From: Phoronis australis
Lineage: Eukaryota > Phoronida > Phoronidae
Length of the DNA stretch: 64,000 nucleotides
Direction of reading: 5' to 3'
Assembly (NCBI GenBank): GCA_002633005.1
Contig: NMRA01000075.1
Location: 1,039,872 to 1,103,871 of the forward strand
Positions 25,246-37,700 of the stretch are shown here, piece by piece; the stretch's first letter is position 1; each line of letters begins with the position of its first letter. Under the pieces are notes generated by a model that was given only the letters and a program-made list of their open reading frames with translations, had not been told where the DNA came from and made no database searches. A program made the translations under genes and the position numbers.

Positions 25246-26049
25246 TCATGAGTGATTTGGGCAGCAGATTCCGTATTTTCAAAAACGCACTAACTGACTC
25301 TTATGGCCTAGTATCATGTTTACCTTTTCACAACATGGAGAGTCAGAACGAGGGGGGTGAGGGGGGTCGTCCAAGGGAGGGGGAGGGGGCGTTGAGTGAA
25401 TTAGTGGCAACCGTGGGAGAGAATTGGTGCCGACCGTGGAAGTGGTCCAGTTGGTTGTTGAGTGAAGGATGAGATTGATAGCGTCTGGGGAAAATTACAC
25501 ATATTCGGGTAATGTCATGTCCCCCCAACACAGGCAAGTACAAATACGCCTGTGCTTATGTGCTTGTGCATGCGCATGACACATGTGCGTACGTGGCCGT
25601 GCGTTTGTTCCCGTGCACTTTGAAAAATATGTTGAAATCATCCGATTGAGTCATCATTGTGTTATGATGTGACGATTAAATTAAACTTTTGTTTCCTAAT
25701 GCAATTTGTATCGTCAGAAGTCTACCCTTTTGAACTCACATTGGCCGTAAATTGCGCAATTTGCATAAGTGGCCCAAGGCTATACCTTTCTTTTTGTGCT
25801 CGCCTTTACATGCAAGTAGGAGAAAGTGGGACACCTTGAGCCATGGGGCACTATGTTCCTTTCCTTGCCAAATTAAATAAACCAATACTTTGGCACCAGA
25901 TGCCACTTGCATGTGCTCCTGCTGGCAAGGTGTGAAACCATTTTGTATCATTTTCTGTTTCGCGCAGGTGTAGATTTTGTAGCATGTTGTTGATAATTTG
26001 CCGACTTCAGTAAAATTTCAAAGTAAGTTAGTTTTCCTTCTATAATAAA
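25246..26049. other. non-coding stretch with G-rich tract
   Basis: No gene. At 25352-25389, four or more runs of five or six G on the plus strand meet the usual G-quadruplex pattern. Confidence 0.5.
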
Positions 26050-26850
26050 CGATAGCCTAGACACAAAGAAACTGAACATTATAGACCAGTGATTATACTG
26101 TCAGTTCTGTCCAAGATTTTTGAGACTCCTGTTACAGATGAACCCGTTTTTAGATATTATCCGCAGATTGCTGCCCACAGGAGCGGATATAGCTGCCAAT
26201 CTGTTTTACTACGTATGGTTGAAGATTGGAAGTTGGCTGCTGAACACAATCAGTGTGCTGGAGCAGTGCTCATGGATCTGAGCAAAGTGTTCGACTGCCT
26301 CCCGCATCAACTCATGATCGCAAACTTAAGAGCGTATGGTGTAAGTGAACAGGCTTGTCGCCTTTTTATGGTCTGTCAGGAAGGAAACAGCGTGTTAGGA
26401 TCGGTGGAGTGTCTAGTGATTGGCTAGATAAAGTCAAGGGAGCGTCACAGGGATCCATCATGGGTCCAGTTCTGTTTAATATTTTTGTGAACGATATCAG
26501 TGTGTTATTTACTGAGGTACAGTGGTATAATTATCCTGATGATAACACTCTCTCAGCAAGTGCTCGCACAAGAGATGACGTCATTGCCATACTGACATCT
26601 GAGTCTTCAAAAGCAATTACCTGGTTAAAGCAATATATGATGGAGGCAAATCCATCAAAAATTCCATTCTATATTTCTTCATTACTCCAAGAACGTATCC
26701 AGGGCAGTTGTCGAGGTTGAAGGAGCCAAAATCACCAGTGAGGTGAACGTTAAGTTACTTGGTGTATAATCGGTGACTGAGGACCCGAGTTTTAACAACC
26801 GTATTAAAGTTTTATGCCGAAAGGCAGGAGCTCAGCTCAACGTTTTACCT
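26050..26850 (+). pseudogene. non-LTR retrotransposon reverse transcriptase fragment (degraded)
   Basis: Three successive reading frames together give the palm part of a LINE reverse transcriptase: GAVLMDLSKVFDCLPHQLM (the first catalytic Asp region), GLSGRKQRVRIGG, the ASQGSIMGPVLFNIFVNDI box and YNYPDDNT in the place of the YADD catalytic box, then RIKVLCRKAGAQLNVL. Frame changes near 26360-26380 and 26720-26770 and the Ala-to-Pro change in YADD show it is dead. The motif spelling resembles the CR1/Jockey-like group. The 5' endonuclease part is absent. It joins directly to the Penelope segment. Confidence 0.85.
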
Positions 26851-27399
26851 ATCAACACCCTCCGTTCCCTACTAGTCAGACCCAAAGACCCAACCCCTAT
26901 GGCTAAACAATGTGGGGTAATAGGCCTATACCAGCTGAAATGTGACCAGAATCGCAACCACACCTACATTGGAGAAACCAAGATACCGTTCCTTACCATA
27001 TTCAAAGAACATCTGAAACTAGACAGACCAACAGCTGTGGGGGAACATATTTTGGCGACTGGGCACACCATCTCTCTTGCGTCATCCAGGATCCTAGCCA
27101 AGGAACAAAATTGGCATACTCGTAAGCTCAAAGAGGCCATGAACATCAACAGTCAGTGCCTCCTCCTGAACCGGGACAGAGGACTCCACTTACCCCCGTG
27201 TACTCCATTCTTCATTACAGCGTTCTGTCGTTCAGTAACTTTTCCAGACGTGAGGGGTGCTGAACGTGCGATAACATCTGGCTATTTTGTTAACTGCCCA
27301 GCTCAGTCTTTTGTCCCGTATGATAACAAGCAGGCCAATTATCTCTCAGGCTTCAAAGAAAACGTCTGGTGGTTGCACGCTATTACCGAAGGCGTATGA
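26851..27399 (+). pseudogene. Penelope-like element 3' end, GIY-YIG endonuclease domain
   Basis: In the same frame as the last LINE segment, the protein switches to RPKDPTPMAKQCGVIGLYQL, then HTYIGETKIPF and FKEH, then AVGEHILATGH and KLKEAMNIN...LLNRDRGL. This is the GIY-YIG endonuclease of Penelope-like elements: GLY and YIG motifs are present, followed by the EH...GH and LNRDxG landmarks. The Arg expected after YIGET (in RxKEH) is replaced (TIFKEH), so nuclease activity is unlikely. The open frame is 208 codons long including the LINE-derived start. Confidence 0.8.
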
Positions 27400-27654
27400 A
27401 CACAGTCAAACTCAGTAACCTGTAACCTGTAACCATAAATGCCAGAATGGAGTTAATCAGTCGTGTAAGATATTGGCTACAGGGGTAAACTTCCCAACTT
27501 GTTGGACTATAGAATCGAACAATTGGGAGCAACTGGATGTCGCCGTCATGTAACGAGCGAAAGGCGGGAAATCCCTTATTCATCGACAAAGAAGTGGCGG
27601 ACCAGGTCGAAACGTCTGCTAACAACCAACCACGTCTCTAAGTAAGTGACTTTT

Positions 27655-28952
27655 TACTCTGCGCGAGTAAGCGCAGAGTACTGTTGTTCCTGGGTTTTCT
27701 TCAATTTTATTCTTATTACTCTGCGCGTGTAAGCGCAGAATACTGTTGTTCCTGGGCTTTCTTCAATTTTATTCTTCTTATTCTTATTCTTCTTCCGACC
27801 AACTTTGAGGCTTAATAACTCCAAATTGGGTGCAGGTACGGTCTTTAAATTCAGCATATGACTTTTGACAGTATATAAATTTTGATTGGTTGTATAATCA
27901 TATTCCATATTGCACCGGAAGAGGTCATTTGGTGCAAAGGTCATATAATTTTCAAAATGCTACTACTCCTTCAGTTTTAAAGCTATCTTTTTTCAAATTT
28001 GGTGCACAGGTATAAGTCAACATGACAATTTCAAAAGTTAATTTTCTAAGTAATCGGGTCATCCAATCAGGTGAAATAGGTCAAAGGTCATTAGGTTCAA
28101 ACTAAAATTTTGAGCTAGACACTTTAAATTGACAGGCCTGATTGCCACAGGTAAACCAAATCGGAATCCAAAGTTTCAGGTCATTTAGTGCAAACATGGG
28201 GTCATTAGGTGCATTTTTCTTCTGAAAATTTGACCTTTTCAATCAGCAAGTATTCTGATGTGTCAACCGTTAGACAACTGTGATTCTCAGCGTTAAACAC
28301 ATTTTCCATGGGCTTTGCAATAATTCTCCTAAAGATGCTTAAAATGCACCGGATAAGGTCAATTAGTGCAAAGGTCATGTAACGTTCATAATGTTATATC
28401 TCTTACGTTTTTCAAGGAATTCTTTTCAATTTCAGCACACTGGTGTAAGACAACATGCCAATGAAATACCCTACTTTACTTCGCAATAGGCCTAACCAAT
28501 CAGAAAAAATAGGTCAAAGGTCATTGAGTGCAAACTAAAATTTTGAGCTAGAGACTTCAGAATTACGTATCTGTTAAATAAGTGCGATTGAGTATGAATT
28601 CTAAATTTTCAGGTCATTTGGTGCACCCATGGGGTCATTAGGTGCAATTTTCTTCTGAAAGTTTGACCACTTCATTCATCTTGTATTCTGAAGTGCTTAA
28701 AGTAAAACATCTGTGGTTATTAGCATTAACCACACTCTTAATCGAGTTAACAATTACTCTCTCATCGGGGCTCATAATGCACCGGAAGAGGTCAATTAGT
28801 GGAAAGGTCACCAAAAAAATAATATGTAATTTCTCCTACAATTTTAAAGAATTCCTTTTCATATTGGTAAACGGGTTGCTGTCAGTAACTTCCCATAATA
28901 ATTCCAGTAATACGCACGCGCAGAGTCCGTTATTGTCACGCCGTGACAATAA
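27655..28952. mobile_element. structured repeat element of 433-bp units with TIR-like ends
   Basis: The left edge has two hairpins 62 bp apart (27655-27680 and 27717-27742) of the form TACTCTGCGC...GCGCAGAGTA. The right edge has CACGCGCAGAGT (28915-28926), the exact reverse complement of ACTCTGCGCGTG at 27718-27729. A 23-bp perfect palindrome (28930-28952) follows. Between them a unit marked by GCACCGGA starts at 27912, 28346 and 28779, a period of 433-434 bp. Each full unit contains a perfect DR1 motif AGGTCAAAGGTCA (28078-28090 and 28511-28523). There is no coding capacity. Confidence 0.75.
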
Positions 28953-31289
28953 TCTTTCTAGTTTACATCTACAATGCCACTAGAGACCAAAGACGAACCT
29001 ATTCTCCAGCATCAAGTCAAAGACCTTATTTAAGTAACCAAATATATTTTTAAGATATTGAATGCGTTTTATTGACTACACTTTGCTATGGATCAATGTG
29101 CCCCATGCCTTGATCAAAGCGCCCCCTAGTTGGGGATACTTTGAGCCATCTGCATGGCTGACTAACATAAAATACCAAAAAAAAACATCTCGCACTGTTT
29201 CATTTGTCTTTGTTTTTATTGTATACAATAAGGATACATTGTCGTTCATTATCTTGGTTTAGTTTCTGGAATTAGTTTCTTTATTTAGACCAATAATTTG
29301 GAAACTGGCTCATAGTGCCCCACTCCGGCTCTTCTTACGTTTAGGCTGTAGGTACTTGAACGGTTTTTAGTAAGCATCGTTATTTACGCACTTACGTTTC
29401 TTTATGTCAGTTGGAAATTGTTGGCGTTGTCATTGGGTTTGTAAGGAAAGTTATGTAAATAAAATGTATGTCACATTATAAAGAACCTCGCTTTTGGCTG
29501 TAAAGCACCGGGGAGTTCCTTATATTGCTGATTTCCGGTTTAGCGTCCACTGCCTGTAAAGTGCAACGGATTCATTAGGTAATAACTGATCGCCCGTGGC
29601 TCTAGAGTGATTCCCAAGTGAGTGTTAGATACATCATGAGAAAAGCTCACCTGGTCTCCAGCTACATGAGAAAAGCCCTCATACTCAGGTTTTGTTTATA
29701 ACCTAGAAAGTATCAACTTACCAACCCCCTGTTGTCACTAGTAGTAGAAATAGTAAACATTGGAACTTGACACCTAGCCACAAGCCGTTAGCTGCCAGGC
29801 NTTGAAAAACCTCCTTTTTGGAGAAACATCGGATTTTAGGGTTAGAGTGCCGTAGAAATTCAGAAGGCTGGTTATTTTTTTCCACGAAGTCGCACTCTTT
29901 TAATGGTATTAAATGAGATACTTTTTGTTTGTTAGTCGTCTTCAGGACATTATTAATGACAATTGACACAGAGAATGTGTGAGACATTATTAACCCAAAT
30001 AAGCCAATCCGGTTTTTGTTTATTCATTATTTATAGCTTTTATTTGAATGTGTAAGCTAAATACTTGTTCATTGAACTCAATAAAAGTAAAATAATACTT
30101 GTTATGAACAATAAGGATAAAAAACACCCCCTCAACAGGCTTCCTGTACATTTCAAGTAATTCAAGTTGAGAAAAACGTTATATGCATCCCAAAATATGA
30201 CTGAAGCTATGCAAGGTGACCTGACAGCTTAGGAATGCACTAGTGTCACAATTTTATAAATTGTTCTTTTTTCATGGTTGAATGTGAGGTCTGTCATTAG
30301 GTAACTATAAAAGTGTGGATCTCAAAAATGATAACAAATATTCACTTATTTGCAACTTTTTAGTGGTTTTCTTGCTCCCAGAATTTGTTTTGGTTATATG
30401 TTCAGGCATACTTCCCCCCCCCCGTACTTGTTTAACAATATTGAAGTAAACAAGTCAGTTACACAGTGGTCATACACAGACCAAGGGTCATGATCCATAT
30501 GGCTGTAACTGTGTATTCCATGCTTCAACATCATAGTTCCTGGAATTCCATGTACAGTAGTCTGTACCCTGCATGTTTATTTTATTTGACCTGCATCCAC
30601 TTCAAACATGCACTGAGACTGTTTCATACATGACAGTGGAGACATAAGAGGAGAAATAGATCGGAGACTTCAGTCACAAGACAGCACCAAAATACCCCCA
30701 AAATATTGAAATTACTACTATGTACTACCAGTACCCAATGCTCTTCAATTAACTATTAGTAACATTTACACATGCAATCACTAATTGGTTATTCATTTTA
30801 TGTTATGTCAGTGCCTGTTTCATTGGATTTTGGCACCCAGGATTCTTTATACCTTCTTGGTATTAAACGGATTAAAGACAAGAAAGAGTTTCAAATATGC
30901 CAAAAATGCGCGCGCCCAGCTTAAAATATGGTGGGCTCTAATTTTTGGTGTGCGGACCTTTTACTGAAAAAAATCAACGAAGACTAAGAAAAAAACGTGG
31001 CCAATAGGTTCAGGCCTACCGCTTCGGTTGAATTTGGTAGAGCCCGCCGAAATGTCGCATCTGTACGACGCTAGGAAAAGTGACCGAACTCCCGAAACCA
31101 CGAGGTGGCCCACTATTTATAGAGGTTGTCACATGACAAACCGGGCCAATGACAAGTCACCAAGTCAAAGTTCCTGGGCTTGATGGTTCCTGACCAAAAA
31201 AGGCATGGTCAAATTATACTAAAGCACTAGTACCGACGATAACCAACAGGTGTCATGCTAATACAGAGACTGAGATGAGATCATTCCTG
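28953..31289. other. non-coding stretch with element fragments
   Basis: No gene. The segment 29085-29330 starts with GTGCCCCATG and ends with CATAGTGCCCCACT, perhaps a small element (a related GTGGGACACCTTGAGCCA stretch lies near 25827). A left end of the GCGCGCCCAG MITE stands at 30906-30990 without its partner. There is one N at 29801. Confidence 0.4.
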
Positions 31290-31620
31290 TTACAGAATAT
31301 TGCGCGCGCACAGCTTTCAGTTCTTCCGGTGATGGTGTGCGAAAAACCTATGAGCTAAATTTCCCAAGACGCGTGTCCCTTTCGCGTCGTGGACGGCGTT
31401 CAGCCAGCCGAGTATGCAACACGTATTGCATACTGTTTCTCTAATGGCAAGTGAAGTTGCAGAGATCACTGAATTATTCGCTAACTGACAATGTGCGAAA
31501 CTGAACACCGACTCGACTCTTGCCGTGGCTATGCAAGGTCAAGGTGAAAGAAAACGACAGACTGAGACTAACTGTCTAAATTAGTAAAGGTCTTAACAGT
31601 TCCATAGGCTTTAAATCATA
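31290..31620 (+). promoter_or_regulatory. putative ERCC5 promoter and 5' leader
   Basis: This CpG-richer patch directly precedes the ERCC5 start codon. It includes TTCTTCCGGTG (ETS-like, inverted), several CGCG sites (GACGCGTG, TTTCGCGTCG) and GCAAGGTCAAGG near 31535. No TATA box was identified. The transcription start is unknown. A MITE-like left end (TGCGCGCGCACAGC, about 31301) sits at its edge. Confidence 0.35.
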
Positions 31621-31708
31621 ATGGGAGTCCAAGGTTTTTGGCAGCTGATAGATTCTGTGGGAAGACCAGTCACGCTGGAGTCTTTGGAAGGAAAGGTTTT
31701 AGCTATTG
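31621..31708 (+). CDS. ERCC5: ERCC5 exon 1
   Basis: Starts at ATG with [15 protein letters not shown], the XPG/FEN N-terminal signature (MGVxGxW). It has 88 bases and ends in phase 1, so codon 30, the first catalytic Asp, is split across intron 1 (31709-33451). Confidence 0.96.
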
Positions 31709-34700
31709 GTATCCTTTTTTTCTGTGTTACTTGCAAATCTGCTATGACTTCTTGTATTCGCAATTTAAAAGTGGATACGTTAATTTTTGTGCAAAAACAT
31801 GAATGTTGTTGAACAATTCATTGCTAAAATTATTGTGGTGGTCCAGCGTGTGTTCGCTGTGTGCAGATGATCACTGTATACTAGGTATGGGAATGCTCAA
31901 TGGAAATATTTTTTTGGTTGATTAAGTGAACAATGTATGAGAAAGTGGCGTCACATCCATCCGTTATCGTCTTAAAATGGTATGAGCTTGAATAAATACT
32001 CCTGCAGTCAATATTATCTCCATTTCAGTGTCATAAATATGCTAATTATGTATGTCAGCTGAAAAAAACATGTTGTGATATTGGCATAAGAAAATGTAGT
32101 TGGCAGTGGAAGTTTTTTAACATGTGGCTAAGAGACCATTTGCAATATTGCCATTTTCTCAAACATGCAAATCGTATACTTAGTGGGTAAGGGCCTTGTT
32201 GCTAGCGCATGATTTGTCATGAAAATGGAATGTCCACATTTACTTTTTGCATCATTAAAACTTGACGGAACAGAAATATTGCCGTGATCCCACTAAGCCT
32301 TCCTGATGACATATCGACCAGTTGTTTCCTACTTTTTCTTTTATGTAAGAGCTCCAATCGAAGGTGTCATCCATTTCCAGTTGTGACATGGACTTGGCAG
32401 GGGCTTGTGTCAGTTGTCTTTAAGAGTCATGGTTCAGTTGTCTTAAGAGTCTGGGCCAGTTGTCTTTAGAGTCAGGGCCCGTTGTCTTCAGAGCCAGGGC
32501 CAGTTCACAAAAATCCATCTAACGCCCAGCAATATTTCATAAGTGGACATTGCTATGTCAGTGTTAGCAGTGACACCTGCTCAGGACTCGTTAAAAAGGC
32601 ACGACATTCCTGGTCGTGAAACAAATGTCGCACTCTGGGTAGGGGCATCATCGCAATCTCATTGCAAGTGGGTTCACAAGTGCAGTCGTCAAATGAAAAA
32701 TTCATCAAAAAATCTAAATTAATTTTTTTCGTAGTACAACATAAGTTGTAATTTATTGTTTGATTCGTTTAAAAAAAACATGAATTCTAAACAAAATCGT
32801 CCATTTGTCAAGATGCGGAGGGCAATGCATATAGGGAGTGTGTGCACTCCAGTCGGTAATGCAAGTGATCTAATAAACGATTGGCTGTCCAAATGCCGGA
32901 ATTACTGCTCTTGAAAACGCCGCTGCCAAAGTAAAGGGCTATGAAGAATGTGGCAGTTTTTTACAAGGAGTAATCACAGATATTATATCAGCCAATGAAA
33001 CTCCATATAAGGCATTGATACAAGCTCAATTTTGATTGACTGATGACGTGAGAAATGCACAAAAAACATCCAATAGTATTCGTCAAAGAGAGAAATGCAA
33101 CAACCAATACAATTGGAATAAGGCACTGATTACAAACCCACCACAGCATTTTGAAAATGATTGGAAAAAGGTTTTTCATAGTCTCAGTGATGGTATGGAA
33201 TAAGTAAAATCATCTTACTCAGAGACTGAGTTACTGAGTAAGTTGATTTTACTTATTTAATTTTGAACGTGTTCGGGAACTTTTGTAATTCTCGTTGAGT
33301 TAATATTTTGTGATTACTGTTGCAGTGTAAACATTCTTATGTCCTTTCCAGCATTCTTTGTAGTTGCTATACTCTCAGTCTCTAACGGTTTGTTTCTTGC
33401 AATTTTGTCTCGGTTTCCTGACCTTTCATTCTTCCTTGACTCTGCTGTAAGATGTGAGTATATGGTTGAACCAGGCATTGAAGGGTTACAGAGACGGTGA
33501 TGGCAAGGGTGTCTCTAACGCACACCTCATGCTTTTGGTAACCAGGATCTGCAAGCTGCTCTTTTACCGCATCAAGCCTATTTTTGTGTTTGATGGTGCT
33601 GCCCCTATACTGAAGAAACAAACTCTGGTAATTGTTTTTTTTAGATTACATACAAAAACGTAGTTATGAATGTGTACTCTTCAGCGGCAACTGTTGTGTT
33701 GAAATCCTTGTAGTTGCTTGACTCTGCAACAGCAAAACGTGATGAACTGAGTAAATGCATTGACAAATTCCGTGGAAAACAAAAGCATGTTGAAAGCAAA
33801 ACACATATAAGCTCCTTTATAAAGCTATGTCTGGTGATCCAGTCTCGGCAAAGAAATCCTAGAATGCATAGACCGTTTGCCCAGTTTTGCTGAGAACATC
33901 AATTTTTGAGTGTAACTTACAAACTAAGTGCTCAGTGTGTGGACTGATATGCAGAATATTGTTCGTTTGTGTTTTTTGTCTTGTTCAGAGACAACAACGT
34001 GAAGATACTCCTAATTTATCCTATTTTGTCATGAGTTCATATTTTCTCCTATTTTTTACTGAAAATTTCCTAATTTCCTATTTTTTCAAGGCCTTATATT
34101 ACTTGATACCCTAAAAGGTGAAGACAGTCACTTTGAGGATGTTTTACGAGACTCAAGTATCCATGTAAGGTAGACTAGTGCGTAGGTGGTGAATTACCTA
34201 TGTCTTTGACACCTCACACCTGTATCAAATTGCCCTACCTGGAAGAGGTGGTGTAAGGAGTCACTCGTTTGACACCTGGTACTACCTCGTGTATCTTCAG
34301 CTGTTATCTTACAAAATAAAAATTTTTAATGTGGGAAAATAATCCTAATCAATCATAATGACTAGCAGTTTGTCAGTGTATCAGTTGAAGGATTGAAAAT
34401 AACCCTGGCTTGTTGGATTTGAAAACGAAGGGGGTCTATGCAACAGTATTCATGTGTAAGAGTTCTGCCTGAAGGAGGTCAACCACTGTGACCTTACGTA
34501 CTGGTATTGGCTAAGCTTCATGCCTCCTCAGCTATTACCAAATTTTCAGTTGTCCTATCTGGTACATTATTCTTGCCTCTGTTTTCTTTGCATCAGAAAC
34601 ACCACCTTGGTGGAAAAGTTGTACTAACGGTGGTGCCCAGAACAGGTGTGGATTGTATTTACTTTACTGAAAATGATGACCAGACCTGGTGTAGAATGTG

Positions 34701-37700
34701 TTTGAGTAACTACTTTTGTGGCACTGAACATGTTCCCAGCATTCTTTTGTTTGTGGTAGGCTGCTAGACAAGAACGGAAAGAAGATGCATCGCAGAAGTC
34801 GGGCAAAACGAGGCAAAAGATTCTGACAAACTTTTTGAAGAACAAGGCCATTGGGGCTGCATTAGGCAGGGACAGTGAAGCTGGTATCTCAACTAACACA
34901 CTACAGTCACCCACAGATGCTAGTATCTCAAGTAACACATCACAGATATCAAGAGACATCTTTGATCTACCACCTATTCCTGAAAAACAACTAGATGAGT
35001 GAGTCAACAGTAGAGTATCTTATTACTTGGCGAAATAAATTTCGCCAAGTATGTTGCTCTTCCACTAAGTTTGTTTTTTACTTGGCGGAATTCTTCCGCC
35101 AAGTATGTTGCTTTGACAGCAAGTTTTTACTTGGCGGAATTCTTCCGCCAAGTATGTTGCTCTGACAGCAAGTTTTTTTTTTTTTTTTTTTTTTTTTTTT
35201 NNNNNNNNNNNNNNNNNNNNNNNNNNNNNNNNNNNNNNNNNNNNNNNNNNNNNNNNNNNNNNNNNNNNNNNNNNNNNNNNNNNNNNNNNNNNNNNNNNNN
35301 NNNNNNNNNNNNNNNNNNNNNNNNNNNNNNNNNNNNNNNNNNNNNNNNNNNNNNNNNNNNNNNNNNNNNNNNNNNNNNNNNNNNNNNNNNNNNNNNNNNN
35401 NNNNNNNNNNNNNNNNNNNNNNNNNNNNNNNNNNNNNNNNNNNNNNNNNNNNNNNNNNNNNNNNNNNNNNNNNNNNNNNNNNNNNNNNNNNNNNNNNNNN
35501 NNNNNNNNNNNNNNNNNNNNNNNNNNNNNNNNNNNNNNNNNNNNNNNNNNNNNNNNNNNNNNNNNNNTCATCATCTCCGTCGTTGTCTTTTCCGTTAATT
35601 TCGCCAAGTGTCGCTCAAGACTGTAGCCTTTTTCTTACTGATTTCAGACTTCTACGTTCGTCATGTGTATGTTATTATTACTTCTTTTGTTCATCCTCGC
35701 CACCATCGTCGTCATATTCGTCATCTTCGTCATCATCTTTATCGTCATCTTTTTAGTTAATTTCGCCAAGTTTCGCTCCTCAGAGCGCTTTCATTGCTTT
35801 GTTACTCTCTGTAATGTTGTAAAACATTTTGTGCCTTACATGTTACACATTTTTGCAATATGCTTTATGTATGCTGCACTACAGGATTATCCACAGGCTG
35901 TTCTATAACAGAACCCTCCAGACTCTTCTTATTTAAACTGTTGATTGTGCGCCTTCTTTAAATTCTAGAACCATCTGAATGCCCTCTTAAAATTTGTTTG
36001 AGTGCATGCTTTTCAGGACTTAAAATTTGGTTTAGACTATCATTGTATGGAACAGAAGCTGCTTTTGGTGTCTGCAGTAACCAGATTTCCTTTCAAATTA
36101 ATGGATTTTGACAGAACCACGCACTCTATAAAACCGGAAGCTATGTTCAGTCTTCTCTTCTAAAAGATAAAAAACACCACAGGATTGTAAATTAACAAAT
36201 TGAACACAAAGAGTTTAGTTACAGTCTGAATATTAGGTGATCTATTTCATTTGGAATTGACTGAGGTTGTAGAAAATGTTTAATAAATCCCAAGTTTCAA
36301 GAAGTGCAATGATTGAAAATCTTTCTCAGGCAATGGACTAGCTCCACTGTCATTTCACTTGTCAAATGTATCAGTTTTGTCTGGTAAAAGAGGTCAAAGG
36401 TCCAGAATCAATCAGAACTCTTGTATAGAAAGGGAAAGGTGAATGAAACTCTGAAGGAGCAATTTTAACTGATATAAAAATGGGCGTTTTGTATTGTTGG
36501 TTTGATAATGGGAGTTAAAGAATGTTCTTTACTGTACAGTGCCAAGATCACTGGCAAACTATTGTATCAAAACAAATCCTATTTTTACTATGCAGACTTT
36601 TCTCACTCTTGCAATGACTTATTTCAACAAAAAGATTTTGTAAAAGTAATGCAGGAAACAAGCTCTAAATTTTGCAAAAGTAACAGGGAGACGATCCCTT
36701 TGATAGCCTTTGCTATTTAGCGCATGAGCGCCATGGTCTAGCATGTTGGCACCGTATTTTAAATGTAAGATGTGGAGAATCCTGCTCTAATGTGTATGTT
36801 ACTCTGTATACCTTTAAGTGTACCGTCTTTCACTCGTTTTTATTTTAATTTGTTCTTTCATATCAATTTTGTAGTTTTCAGCCAAAAATGAAGTAAAATT
36901 CTTTGAGACTTAAAAGGGCTTAAATATAATATCAAGTACTAAGATTTTTAAATACTTCTTCACTCAACAAAAATTGCAAATGTGTCTCTGACTTTCATCA
37001 TGTAAGTTTTGGCCTTCTACTGCTCTTTTTCCTAGAACCCTTTCTAAAGCCAAATTGGAGTCACATCCCGTTCCACGTTTTCAGGGTGCAGACAGAAATG
37101 GACAGGGATTTGTGGGAAGATAGACTGTCCTACCAGCAGACTGTTAGCTCCATCTATCATGATGTTAGTGAAGTAGACCCTGATTCTGAGGACTTCCAGT
37201 CATTGCCAGCAGAAATTCAGCATGAGATACTCAGTGATATGAAGGAGGCTGAAAAGACTACATCATGGGCTCGGTTGGATGAAATGCCTGAGGTATTGTT
37301 GGTTTATCTTTGTACAATTGGCTACCTGAGAGAAACTTGCCTTTGTTCCTGCTATAAACGTTGTACGTGCTGTAAAGCAACAATGTTAGCAATTTGGAAG
37401 ATGTGTTATAGAAAGCTATGCTATTCATGTTGTACCGTAATCGTTCGGGTTAACGCCCATGCTCAGTTAACCGCCCACCCCCTACTTTAGGTGGATTTTC
37501 GATTTAACCGCCCACTGCTCAGTTAAGCGCCCCCCTACGATTTTTGAAGATTTCCAGTTAAGCGCCCACCTCTCGGTTAAGCGCCCATCCCGTACTTTTA
37601 AAGAATGAAGATTTAGCGCCCAGTGCTAAGGAAACGGTGATTCCCCGACTTTTACAAAAAGATCGATGATCACAATGAGCGTAACAACGCCGGGCCTTCA

